A DNA stretch of 8,320 bases from Candidatus Woesearchaeota archaeon (GTDB lineage Archaea > Nanobdellota > Nanobdellia > Woesearchaeales > UBA11576). Each line of letters begins with the position of its first letter. Positions within the stretch are counted from its first letter, which is position 1. The DNA lies in contig JAUVBP010000045.1 in NCBI GenBank assembly GCA_030591125.1, positions 1 to 8,320 on the forward strand, read 5' to 3'. The notes below the pieces were generated by a model. It made no database searches and was not told the DNA's origin. It saw only the letters and a list, made by a program, of their open reading frames with translations. The position numbers and the translations under genes were made by a program. Shown here one piece after another: positions 1-5,008 of the stretch.

Positions 1-280
1 CAGTAACACAAGCACCCAAATGGCATTCCTCAGGACATTCTTCCCTGGACGTGGTGATCTCACAATCAGTATTTCTCTCAGAAGTCACACGGACATTCCC
101 TTCACAGAACTCCTTAGCATATGATTCGCAATAGGCTGTAGCCCCTCTACCAGGAGCCAAGACCTTGAACGCCTTGCCAGCACACTCGGTGCAAGCAGTG
201 CCGCAACCGGCCAGAAAGACAAACGCGATGGAAACAGAAACAATCAGAAAAATGACGATCGATGTGTTCATATTCTTCAT
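1..280 (-). CDS. Cys-rich lipoprotein, N-terminal 93 residues (3' end outside window)
   Basis: An open frame runs from an ATG at 280 down to the left window edge with no stop, so this is the N-terminal part of a longer protein. Residues 1-25 form a signal peptide: a short polar start (MKNMNTS), a hydrophobic core of about 18 residues, and a textbook lipobox L23-A24-G25-C26, which predicts lipid anchoring outside the membrane. The exported part has many cysteines (C30, C33, C51, C59, C73, C82, C86, C91), suggesting disulfides or metal binding. I do not recognise the family. The start is supported by a GGTGA ribosome site at 287-291, 6 nt upstream, and a TATA box at 324-333. Met4 is a less likely alternative start. 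It is divergent from the membrane-bound regulator at 498 and may be its target, which is inference. Confidence 0.75.
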   Translation of the reverse strand, partial: MKNMNTSIVIFLIVSVSIAFVFLAGCGTACTECAGKAFKVLAPGRGATAYCESYAKEFCEGNVRVTSERNTDCEITTSREECPEECHLGACVT

Positions 281-323
281 AGGGGGTCACCAATACTTTT
301 TTAGTCAATAATACCCATAATAG

Positions 324-333
324 TATTTAAAAG
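324..333 (-). promoter_or_regulatory. TATA box for the minus-strand lipoprotein gene
   Basis: On the minus strand the bases read CTTTTAAATA, close to the archaeal TATA consensus. The predicted transcription start, about 25 nt downstream, falls near 300-307 and leaves a leader of roughly 20-27 nt that includes the GGTGA ribosome site. Position and sequence agree, but no start site has been measured. Confidence 0.6.
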
Positions 334-353
334 TTTTGTAGGTGCTCCGCATT

Positions 354-378
354 TGATTGACTTCAATCAGGATTGAAG
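354..378. promoter_or_regulatory. Overlapping palindromes, candidate operator
   Basis: Three alternating half-sites lie 8 bp apart: GATTGA (355-360), TCAATC (363-368) and GATTGA (371-376). They form two overlapping perfect palindromes, TGATTGA-CT-TCAATCA (354-369) and CTTCAATC-AG-GATTGAAG (361-378). The cluster lies between the divergent TATA boxes at 324-333 and 389-399 and outside any gene. Winged-helix dimers typically bind such sites, and one of the flanking genes encodes a winged-helix protein. Autoregulation and control of the lipoprotein gene are inferences. Confidence 0.5.
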
Positions 379-388
379 CCACAGATAA

Positions 389-399
389 TTATATATAAA
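389..399 (+). promoter_or_regulatory. TATA box for the winged-helix regulator gene
   Basis: TTATATATAAA is a strong archaeal TATA element. A start 22-27 nt downstream of its centre falls at about 416-421, at or just before an ATG at 421. The regulator start at 498 would then have a leader of about 75-80 nt, containing a short upstream open frame. Confidence 0.65.
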
Positions 400-420
400 C
401 TGGAGAGCATAAAGAATAAC

Positions 421-501
421 ATGGTAAAAACAACGACGCAAAACCTCTCTGGCGTCCGGTTGGCGTTGAGTTTTCATCCATTAACAAAGGTGAACCCATG
501 A
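421..501 (+). CDS. Possible leaderless upstream ORF of 26 codons
   Basis: The ATG at 421 coincides with the transcription start predicted from the TATA box at 389-399, so it could be read as a leaderless start. The 26-residue frame (begins MVKTTTQNLS, ends TKVNP) stops with TGA at 499-501, overlapping the ATG of the regulator gene as ATGA. That layout would couple translation of the two frames. The peptide has no recognisable domain. The regulator also has its own GGTGA site at 489-493, so the short frame is not needed for its translation and may be chance. Confidence 0.25.
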   Translation: MVKTTTQNLSGVRLALSFHPLTKVNP

Positions 502-1214
502 AAAAATCGTTCCTCCTGGTATCTCTGAACGAGAACAAAGCAAAGAAGATTGCAGAAGTCATAAGCAACAAGACCTGCAGGAAGATGCTTGATTACCTTA
601 CGGATAAGAAGGACTCTACAGAATCCGAGATGGCCAAAGAGCTAAAGATACCTATATCTACAGTGCATTACAACATGAAGGCACTCCTGACCGCCAAACT
701 GGTGAAGAGCGATGAGTACCACTACAGCAGCAAAGGCAAAGAGGTCAGCCATTACCGCCTGGCCAACCAGTATGTCATAATAGCCCCAGAGGGGGAGAAA
801 CAGGCAATACGGGAGAAGCTCAAATCAATCATACCTGCTGCGCTGATAATGGGTGCTGCAGCAGGGATCATCAAGATATTCTCAGGCACGTATAGTGTAG
901 GCAATCTAGCTAACAAGGCGGCCGCACCTATGATGGAAACAACAGTCGCGAGCGGAGCAGCGGACAGCATGATGCGGGCAATGCCTGCGATGGCAGAAGA
1001 TTCAGCAAGGGATATGGCGTATACTATGGGTGAAGCAGTGGAAGATGAAGCTGTTCAGGCAGTCGTAGAACATGCTCCTGAAGTCGTCATGAAAAGCCAG
1101 GAAGTGGTGAGCCAGGCTCCAGAGATAGCACTATGGTTCCTCATCGGCGCAGCAGCAGGTATCGCAGTCTATATTCTTGTGGATCATATCGTGAAGCGGA
1201 TAAGAGACAGATAA
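498..1214 (+). CDS. Membrane-anchored winged-helix (ArsR-like) transcription regulator
   Basis: The 238-residue protein has a cytoplasmic DNA-binding domain at about residues 15-92. It contains a helix-turn-helix (SEMAKELKIPISTVHYNMKA; recognition helix near 51-63) and a wing ending in HYRLANQYVIIAP, as in ArsR-like archaeal regulators. Two hydrophobic helices follow, near 111-128 (AALIMGAAAGIIKIF) and 210-228 (ALWFLIGAAAGIAVYIL). Between them lies an 80-residue segment rich in Ala, Met, Glu and Val, and the C-terminus is short and basic. With the DNA-binding end inside, the 80-residue segment would lie outside the cell, making this a plausible one-component envelope sensor. The start is set by GGTGA at 489-493, 4 nt upstream. 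The fold is well supported; the signal and target genes are unknown. The lipoprotein gene upstream and the DUF4349 gene downstream are the obvious candidate targets. Confidence 0.8.
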   Translation: MKKSFLLVSLNENKAKKIAEVISNKTCRKMLDYLTDKKDSTESEMAKELKIPISTVHYNMKALLTAKLVKSDEYHYSSKGKEVSHYRLANQYVIIAPEGEKQAIREKLKSIIPAALIMGAAAGIIKIFSGTYSVGNLANKAAAPMMETTVASGAADSMMRAMPAMAEDSARDMAYTMGEAVEDEAVQAVVEHAPEVVMKSQEVVSQAPEIALWFLIGAAAGIAVYILVDHIVKRIRDR

Positions 1215-1284
1215 AGAAAAAGGCAGTCTCAGGCGCTCTACAGCCATTTCTTAACTTTAATTCATCTCAAAGCCTACTCTGCGG

Positions 1285-1292
1285 TATAAATA
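1285..1292 (+). promoter_or_regulatory. TATA box for the DUF4349 gene
   Basis: TATAAATA lies 46 bp before the chosen ATG at 1338. The predicted transcription start near 1312-1316 gives a leader of about 25 nt containing GAGGTG at 1325-1330. It suggests that the DUF4349 gene can be transcribed independently of the regulator gene 123 bp upstream. It also excludes the in-frame ATG at 1299, which would lie upstream of the predicted transcription start. Confidence 0.6.
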
Positions 1293-1337
1293 CATTCTAT
1301 GCTTATGAGTATACATCAACAACCGAGGTGTATAATC

Positions 1338-2276
1338 ATGAACAAGAAAATCAAATGGGTGCTGATTGCAGTGCTGATATTCACTGTAGTGTTTGCAATC
1401 GGATGTGCAAAAGTTACTCTGGAAGATGAGCACACAAAACAAAGCAGAATATACAGTACAGGAGTATCGGGTAATATAGAGCCGATGATGGCCAAGATGG
1501 CTGTCGAAGCAATTGATTACGCAGTCGAGGACTCTATGTATGACAGAGGCGCGCCATCATACGAGATGATACCGCCACATGAGAGGCATTACGGCTCAGG
1601 TGAAGACATAGAGATAGAGACGAAGATAATAAAGAATGCAAACCTCAGGATAGAGGTTGAAGACTACTTCTTATCATCGCAGAAGACAGAGGCGTATGCC
1701 AAGAAATATGGAGGATATGTCTCAAACTCGCAGACACATTCAGATCATGTCAACGAGCATAGCGGCACCATAGTGATCAGGGTCCCTGAGCTGCACTTCG
1801 ATGCTGTGATGGCAGAGCTATCGCTACTGGGAGAGATAAAATCCAAGAGCACCAGTGGAGATGATGTCACAGAAGAATATATTGACCTACAGTCAAGGAT
1901 CAACAACTCTCAAGCGCACGAAGAACGGCTTGTCGCAATGTATGACGAGGCAGAGAACGTCCATGAGATGATGACCGTCGAAAGGGAGCTTTCCAGGGTA
2001 CGAGGAGATATAGAGCGGATGGAAGGACGGCTGAGATATATGGACAGCAAGGTCAAGATGTCGACAGTGACGGTCTATCTCTACGAGCCAAGGCCTGTGG
2101 TGAAGCAGTGGGGGATATGGACATCACTCAAGAATGCTTTGAACCATTCACTCGCGACACTACGCTGGATGATAGAGCTCATAGGATGGCTGATGCCGTT
2201 GATAGTGACCGGGGCAATCATCGGGCTGGTTGTGAAGCTGGTCAGGAGAAGAAGGTCTAAGCTGAAGAGAAGATAA
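1338..2276 (+). CDS. DUF4349-domain lipoprotein with C-terminal membrane helix
   Basis: The 312-residue protein starts at the ATG at 1338, which has GAGGTG 7 nt upstream; an in-frame ATG at 1299 lacks such a site. Residues 1-22 are a signal peptide ending in a lipobox-like A-I-G-C23. Residues about 95-250 match the DUF4349 pattern: KIIKNANLRIEVEDY, then GGYVSNSQ, the strand GTIVIRVPELHFDAVMAEL, GDDVTEEYIDLQSRI, a charged coiled coil (about 183-236), and KVKMSTVTVYLYEP. A hydrophobic helix at about 282-301 and a basic tail (RRRRSKLKRR) follow. The protein would be tethered to the membrane at both ends with the DUF4349 domain outside. The domain's biochemical role is unknown; in bacteria it occurs in envelope proteins, sometimes near anti-sigma factors. 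Its neighbour is a membrane-bound regulator, suggesting an envelope-stress unit, which is inference. Confidence 0.8.
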   Translation: MNKKIKWVLIAVLIFTVVFAIGCAKVTLEDEHTKQSRIYSTGVSGNIEPMMAKMAVEAIDYAVEDSMYDRGAPSYEMIPPHERHYGSGEDIEIETKIIKNANLRIEVEDYFLSSQKTEAYAKKYGGYVSNSQTHSDHVNEHSGTIVIRVPELHFDAVMAELSLLGEIKSKSTSGDDVTEEYIDLQSRINNSQAHEERLVAMYDEAENVHEMMTVERELSRVRGDIERMEGRLRYMDSKVKMSTVTVYLYEPRPVVKQWGIWTSLKNALNHSLATLRWMIELIGWLMPLIVTGAIIGLVVKLVRRRRSKLKRR

Positions 2277-2298
2277 CGCAAGATAAAGCTTAAGTCTC

Positions 2299-2415
2299 TG
2301 CAAGGCCACGCCCTGATAGGGCATAAAGAAAATCTCGACATCCTAATGTCGGGATTTTCAAACATTGCAGATCAAAGGATCTGCAAGTAACCTCCCCTAT
2401 GGGTGTGGTCTTGCG
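2299..2415 (+). ncRNA. Candidate structured RNA, three-way junction
   Basis: P1 pairs 2300-2313 with 2401-2414 (14 bp, two of them G-U) and continues after a UG bulge (2314-2315) with 2316-2321 against 2395-2400. This gives 20 bp, plus a possible terminal U2299-G2415 wobble. Two internal hairpins follow: P2, 2328-2341 with 2346-2359 (14 bp, one U-G, loop CCUA), and P3, 2365-2373 with 2378-2386 (9 perfect bp, loop AAAG). The junction strands are CAUAAA, AAACAU and GUAACCUC. All three wobbles are G-U only when the plus strand is the RNA; on the minus strand they become C-A mismatches, so plus-strand transcription is favoured. It starts 23 nt after the DUF4349 stop. I see no good TATA box at the right distance, so it may be a 3' UTR element or be processed from that mRNA. 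The kinase promoter lies downstream of it, so it is probably not the kinase leader. It matches no RNA class I recognise (checked against tRNA, 5S, SRP, RNase P, TPP and purine riboswitches from memory). Confidence 0.6.
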
Positions 2416-2443
2416 CATTTCCTTCTTGGAATATAAGGCTAAG

Positions 2444-2451
2444 TTTAAATA
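2444..2451 (+). promoter_or_regulatory. TATA box giving a probably leaderless kinase mRNA
   Basis: TTTAAATA, preceded by a purine-rich GCTAAG, begins 30 bp before the ATG at 2474. The predicted transcription start falls at 2470-2474, so the kinase mRNA should be leaderless or nearly so. The bases before the ATG are pyrimidine-rich (CTCTCTTCTT) and hold no ribosome site, in agreement. Confidence 0.65.
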
Positions 2452-2473
2452 ATCTTTTTCCATCTCTCTTCTT

Positions 2474-2956
2474 ATGGCAAAAGCTATCATTGTCACAGGA
2501 ACTCCTGGCACAGGTAAGACAACAGTAGCCATACGTCTTGCAAAGAAGACCGGATGGAAGTATATTGATGTCAATAAGTTCATCGCTAAAGAGAAATTGA
2601 GTGAAGGGTATGATCGTAAAAAGAAGTGTAAGATAGTCGATGAGACAAAACTCGGTAAAGCTCTTGCTAAACTCGTCAAGACATCGAAAGAGACTCTGAT
2701 CATAGACTCGCACATGTCACACTACATGCCTGCCAAAAGTGTCAATCTGTGTATCGTCACCAAGTGCAACCTGAAGCTTCTCAAGAGACGCCTGAAAAGA
2801 AGAGGATATGCTGAAAACAAGATGAAAGACAACCTAGAATGTGAAATATTCGACACTTGCCTGATTGAGTCTCAGGAAGCAGGACATACTGTTGTCACCG
2901 TCGAGACTGACAAGAAAGTTGATTATGATAAGATAATGAAGAAAATAAAAAAATAG
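2474..2956 (+). CDS. fap7: Fap7/AK6-type adenylate kinase-like protein
   Basis: At 160 residues this is a short P-loop NMP-kinase fold, as is usual for the Fap7/AK6 (hCINAP) family. Residues 9-17 (GTPGTGKTT) form the Walker A loop. IIDSHMSHYMP at 76-86 matches the family's Walker B-like D-x-H motif (D78, H80). RGYAENKMKDNLECEIF at 110-126 is the diagnostic AK6 signature. In eukaryotes and archaea Fap7 binds ribosomal protein uS11 (Rps14) and acts late in small-subunit maturation, linked to cleavage at the 3' end of small-subunit rRNA; it also has adenylate kinase/ATPase activity. The family assignment rests on motifs and is strong; the ribosome role is inherited from the family. The mRNA appears leaderless. 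The gene converges on dnaG with 20 bp between the stops, and its last codons overlap dnaG's terminator T-runs. Confidence 0.88.
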   Translation: MAKAIIVTGTPGTGKTTVAIRLAKKTGWKYIDVNKFIAKEKLSEGYDRKKKCKIVDETKLGKALAKLVKTSKETLIIDSHMSHYMPAKSVNLCIVTKCNLKLLKRRLKRRGYAENKMKDNLECEIFDTCLIESQEAGHTVVTVETDKKVDYDKIMKKIKK

Positions 2957-2976
2957 TTAAAAAAAATAAAAAAATC
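2941..2976 (-). terminator. Oligo-T terminator region of dnaG
   Basis: On the minus strand, just after the dnaG stop, T-runs of 7, 8 and 7 bases follow one another. Archaeal RNA polymerase terminates at such U-rich tracts without needing a hairpin. The tract fills the 20-bp gap between the convergent genes and extends into the Lys-rich last codons of the kinase gene, so dnaG transcripts should end antisense to that gene's 3' end. On the plus strand it is A-rich and gives the kinase gene no terminator. Confidence 0.7.
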
Positions 2977-4308
2977 TTATTTCTCAAGTGCATCTGCACT
3001 GAAGACCATCGTCCTTGTGCCTCGGGCCTTTGCATCAGTACCTATCAGATACTTAGCACCAGACTGCTCAGCAGCTCCGACCATATCGGCATCTACAGAC
3101 CCATCCATGACTATCGCGTAGACACCAGAGCTCAGGCTCTTCAATGTCGTAGTCAATTCAGGTATAGGCACTTTTCCCAAGATGCTGAGCTTAGGGTCAA
3201 GTATGTAAGCACCCTTTGTCCCTATCAGATCCTCAAGCATCTTCTTGAAAGACTTCTTCTCATTGTCGGAAAGCGATGGAGCAGGCCGTGCCCTTGACAC
3301 CGGTGCCGCGCGTGGTGCGGCTCTCTGGAACGGAGTCCTCGGCTGTGCCGGAGGTCGTGATACTGGTCCTCGCGTGGAAACCGCTCCTCTCGCGGGAGCA
3401 ACCACTCTCTGTGGAACCCTGTCCCTAGAGAAAGGAGGTCTTCCTGAAGGTCCTGGCCTTGGCATAGGCCTCTTGCCAGCGAAGTCAAGCTTTGCCTGTT
3501 CAGCAGTGACCCTAGCACGCAAACACTTGTGGATCTCCTTCTTTGTAAGCTCCTCGACTTCCTTGCCATCAGGAGCCTTTGTCACGAAATCAATCTCAGC
3601 CACCTGAAGCAATTCCTGGATGTTCAGGTCTCCACCACGGTCACCATCCACAAAAGCAGTTGTAGTCTTCTTTTTTGTAAGATGTATGATCGTCTGAGGA
3701 ACTGAAGTCCCATTCATCGCTATTACATTCTTAAACCCATGCTTAAGCAATATGAGCACGTCAGCACGACCCTCAACTATTATGATATCTTCAGAGTCAT
3801 CTATGGCGGGACCTGCAGGAAGCCTGTCCTTACCATACTCAACGACCTCCATCATCCTGACAGAATGCGCGACCTCGTCAGCAATCTCCTGGGAATCCGG
3901 AAGGACTGTATCGGTAAGCTGCTTTAGCAGTTCCTTAGCCCTATCCACTACATATGTACGCTTTGAGATACGCACATCTTCAATCTTGTTGACCCTGATC
4001 TTTGCATTACAAGGACCGATCCGCTGGATTATCTCCAGAGCCGCTGCGATTATTGCAGTCTCTGCCTTGTCAAGACTTGATGGTACGAGTATCGTTCCAG
4101 ATGTCTTTCCTGCACGAGTGTCAGTATTGACCTCAATCCGGCCTATCCTGCCTGACCTCTGGAGCTCCCTAAGCTCAAGATCCTGACCAAGAAGCCCTTC
4201 TGTCTGACCGAATATCGCACCGATCACATCCGGACGTTCAACAACGCCCTCAATATCTATTGTAGCATGCACTATATATTTTGCTGAAACCTGACTTATT
4301 TTTGCCAT
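2977..4308 (-). CDS. dnaG: Archaeal DnaG-like primase / exosome-associated protein
   Basis: The 443-residue protein begins MAKISQVSAKYIVHATIDIEGVVERPDVIGAIFGQTEGLLG, the typical N-terminus of archaeal DnaG. A Toprim domain lies at about residues 170-265, with the catalytic Glu in VEGRADV (E179) and the metal-binding pair in FVDGDRGGD (D221, D223). A Pro/Arg/Ala-rich low-complexity linker (about 277-345) separates it from a conserved C-terminal domain (about 347-443, ending GTDAKARGTRTMVFSADALEK). Archaeal DnaG can synthesise primers but is best known as a stable exosome subunit that recruits the Rrp41-Rrp42 core to poly(A)-rich RNA. I chose the ATG at 4308 over the in-frame GTG at 4317 because AGGTGA (4314-4319) lies 5 nt before the ATG and overlaps the GTG. 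It is divergent from the rio1 operon and has a leader of about 120 nt. Confidence 0.95.
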   Translation of the reverse strand: MAKISQVSAKYIVHATIDIEGVVERPDVIGAIFGQTEGLLGQDLELRELQRSGRIGRIEVNTDTRAGKTSGTILVPSSLDKAETAIIAAALEIIQRIGPCNAKIRVNKIEDVRISKRTYVVDRAKELLKQLTDTVLPDSQEIADEVAHSVRMMEVVEYGKDRLPAGPAIDDSEDIIIVEGRADVLILLKHGFKNVIAMNGTSVPQTIIHLTKKKTTTAFVDGDRGGDLNIQELLQVAEIDFVTKAPDGKEVEELTKKEIHKCLRARVTAEQAKLDFAGKRPMPRPGPSGRPPFSRDRVPQRVVAPARGAVSTRGPVSRPPAQPRTPFQRAAPRAAPVSRARPAPSLSDNEKKSFKKMLEDLIGTKGAYILDPKLSILGKVPIPELTTTLKSLSSGVYAIVMDGSVDADMVGAAEQSGAKYLIGTDAKARGTRTMVFSADALEK

Positions 4309-4313
4309 TGCTC

Positions 4314-4319
4314 TCACCT
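4314..4319 (-). promoter_or_regulatory. Ribosome binding site that fixes the dnaG start
   Basis: The minus strand reads AGGTGA, complementary to the 16S rRNA 3' end, with 5 nt to the ATG at 4308. It physically overlaps the upstream in-frame GTG (4317-4315), so the longer start is not usable with this site. Confidence 0.75.
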
Positions 4320-4364
4320 TTGTGGTACTGGCACATCAGAATAAGACCTCACCATCAACTATAT

Positions 4365-4442
4365 CATCCAATGCCTGTAACGGCAACTCGTGCAATAAGC
4401 ACATACTGGTGCTCTTGTGCTGTTTCGCACAGACATCCAATG
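4365..4442 (-). promoter_or_regulatory. dnaG leader: three hairpins flanked by a 9-bp direct repeat
   Basis: CATCCAATG (plus-strand reading) occurs at 4365-4373 and again at 4434-4442. Between the copies, on the dnaG mRNA strand, come three small hairpins with 6-nt loops: 4416-4420/4427-4431 (5 bp, loop GAAACA), 4398-4402/4409-4413 (5 bp) and 4372-4375/4382-4385 (4 bp). The predicted transcription start is near 4430-4435, so one repeat lies at the start site and the other about 65 nt inside the leader. Each hairpin is weak alone; the ordered layout suggests an RNA or DNA regulatory element. I cannot name it. Confidence 0.35.
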
Positions 4443-4452
4443 ATATGGAACG

Positions 4453-4461
4453 GTATTTATA
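4453..4461 (-). promoter_or_regulatory. TATA box for dnaG
   Basis: The minus strand reads CTATAAATACC across 4452-4462, a strong archaeal TATA element. The predicted start near 4430-4435 gives dnaG a leader of about 120 nt, long for an archaeal mRNA. It is the best TATA element facing dnaG in the nearest 150 bp. Confidence 0.6.
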
Positions 4462-4465
4462 GACC

Positions 4466-4633
4466 ACAGAACAAGACCAAACATCCATCATGATAAACTT
4501 CAAAAACAATACCAAAAAACATTTGATGAGTGTGAAAATGAATATAGTCTTACTCTTGTCCTGGTAGTCCAGTCAATCTGATATGCAGTTATTTTCTGAT
4601 TTGCGCCTTAATGCGCTTTAATAATAATCAATT
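4466..4633. other. AT-rich intergenic spacer, nothing firm seen
   Basis: This is the dnaG-proximal part of the gene-free stretch of about 950 bp between dnaG and rio1. The only frames are short (for example MSVKMNIVLLLSW from 4529) and lack ribosome sites. Two tiny palindromes occur, CTGG-TAGT-CCAG (4561-4572) and GCGC-CTTAAT-GCGC. I saw no tRNA T-loop or convincing C/D-box pattern on either strand. Confidence 0.4.
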
Positions 4634-4663
4634 CACAAATATATCTTAACACAAATATATCTT
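4634..4663. repeat. Tandem 14-bp AT-rich repeat, possible double TATA element
   Basis: CACAAATATATCTT occurs at 4634-4647 and 4650-4663, a 16-bp period with identical repeats. Each copy contains AAATATAT, which could act as a plus-strand TATA box; from the second copy the predicted start is near 4680, the first base of the folded segment at 4679-4751. It is followed by a 6-bp hairpin around an A-run (4659-4674) that reads as seven Ts on the minus strand. It may be a promoter for the plus strand, a terminator for the minus strand, or simple AT-rich sequence. Confidence 0.4.
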
Positions 4664-4678
4664 TAAAAAAAGATTGTC

Positions 4679-4751
4679 GCCCGAAACACTAACTCCCAAG
4701 TTCCTAGCTTGATTTTCATCGTCAGCTCCGTTGAGTACTCTCGTGTCGGGC
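4679..4751. ncRNA. Candidate folded RNA segment, strand uncertain
   Basis: The ends pair as GCCCGA (4679-4684) with TCGGGC (4746-4751), then after a 2-nt bulge CAC (4687-4689) with GTG (4743-4745), then ACTC (4692-4695) with GAGT (4733-4736). The 73-nt length recalls a tRNA, but there is no T-loop (TTCRA), no D-arm pattern and no anticodon arm, so I reject tRNA. All pairs are Watson-Crick, so base pairing does not give the strand. A plus transcript would fit the TATA-like repeat at 4634-4663; a minus transcript would fit the TATA-like TTTAAA at 4771-4776 and the T7 run at 4665-4671. Confidence 0.3.
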
Positions 4752-4754
4752 TGT

Positions 4755-4825
4755 ATCGCGTAAGAGTGTCTTTAAATCATCGCTAGACGGTTAGTCAGGC
4801 TCTTAAAAGGACCCATTCACGCGAT
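4755..4825. ncRNA. Nested inverted repeats, possible second RNA fold
   Basis: ATCGCG (4755-4760) pairs with CGCGAT (4820-4825), TAAGAG (4761-4766) with CTCTTA (4800-4805), and GTCT (4768-4771) with AGAC (4785-4788). The two outer 6-bp stems are contiguous on the left arm and separated by 14 nt on the right arm. It starts 3 nt after the fold at 4679-4751, so the two may be domains of one RNA of about 150 nt. No wobble pairs reveal the strand. It contains a TTTAAA element (4771-4776), which could instead be a promoter inside the loop. Confidence 0.28.
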
Positions 4826-4895
4826 TGGCGTAATGAATATGATGGTATTGACGTATTTAAACCCTTGTTTTGGCTGTCAGAACAAAGCACGATTT

Positions 4896-4913
4896 AAGCA
4901 CCCTATGGCGCTT
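4896..4913 (-). other. Small hairpin, first of a tandem set of three
   Basis: On the minus strand AAGCGCC pairs with GGTGCTT around a 4-base loop, 7 bp including one G-U. On the plus strand the same position is an A-C mismatch, so the RNA form favours the minus strand, as for the two stronger hairpins at 4940-4973 and 5015-5042. It is followed on the minus strand by AAATCG and not by a T-run. Confidence 0.4.
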
Positions 4914-4934
4914 CACACAGCTTTTATGAGATTT

Positions 4935-4986
4935 AAAAACCCTAGCAGGTCTACCGAAGCAGACCCGCTGGGGAAAAAGAGGTGAT
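4935..4986 (-). terminator. Terminator-like module with cUUCGg hairpin and U5 tail
   Basis: Minus strand: CACCTCTTTTTCCCC leads into a stem of 15 positions (4959-4973 with 4940-4954) capped by a C(UUCG)G tetraloop, followed by T5 (4939-4935). The stem has two G-U pairs and one C-A mismatch; read as plus RNA it has two A-C mismatches and no stable tetraloop. This is the form of an intrinsic terminator or a small-RNA 3' end. Archaea mostly terminate on U-tracts alone, so the hairpin is unusual. The flanks are shared with the module at 5009-5052. No minus-strand gene precedes it that I can see, so it may end a small RNA. Confidence 0.5.
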
Positions 4987-5008
4987 AATGATCGTGAATT
5001 GTGATTAT

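Noticed and set aside
2311..2330. CUGAUA and later GAAA resembling a hammerhead ribozyme core
   Set aside because: The conserved CUGANGA is not complete, the stem order is wrong and no cleavage-site UH lies in the right place; the bases are explained better by the P1 helix and its bulge.
2290..2715. 141-residue minus-strand ORF over the RNA candidate and the kinase gene
   Set aside because: It is antisense to the clear Fap7-type gene and to the structured RNA, with no start signals.
3245..3607. 120-residue plus-strand ORF opposite dnaG
   Set aside because: It is a shadow of the Pro/Arg/Ala-rich linker of dnaG; no ribosome site or promoter faces it.
4309..4317. Upstream GTG start for dnaG (adds MRA)
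   Set aside because: It overlaps the AGGTGA ribosome site that serves the ATG at 4308, and MAKISQ is a natural N-terminus for the family.
4524..4597. C/D-box guide RNA (TTGATGA near 4524, CTGA near 4577 and 4596)
   Set aside because: The spacing between C and D-like boxes is far too long for an archaeal guide, and no C'/D' pair with 12-nt guides can be placed.
4679..4751. Possible tRNA (73 nt with pairing ends GCCCGA/TCGGGC)
   Set aside because: No TTCRA T-loop, no D-arm consensus, no anticodon stem of 5 bp, and only 6 pairs in the would-be acceptor stem before a bulge.
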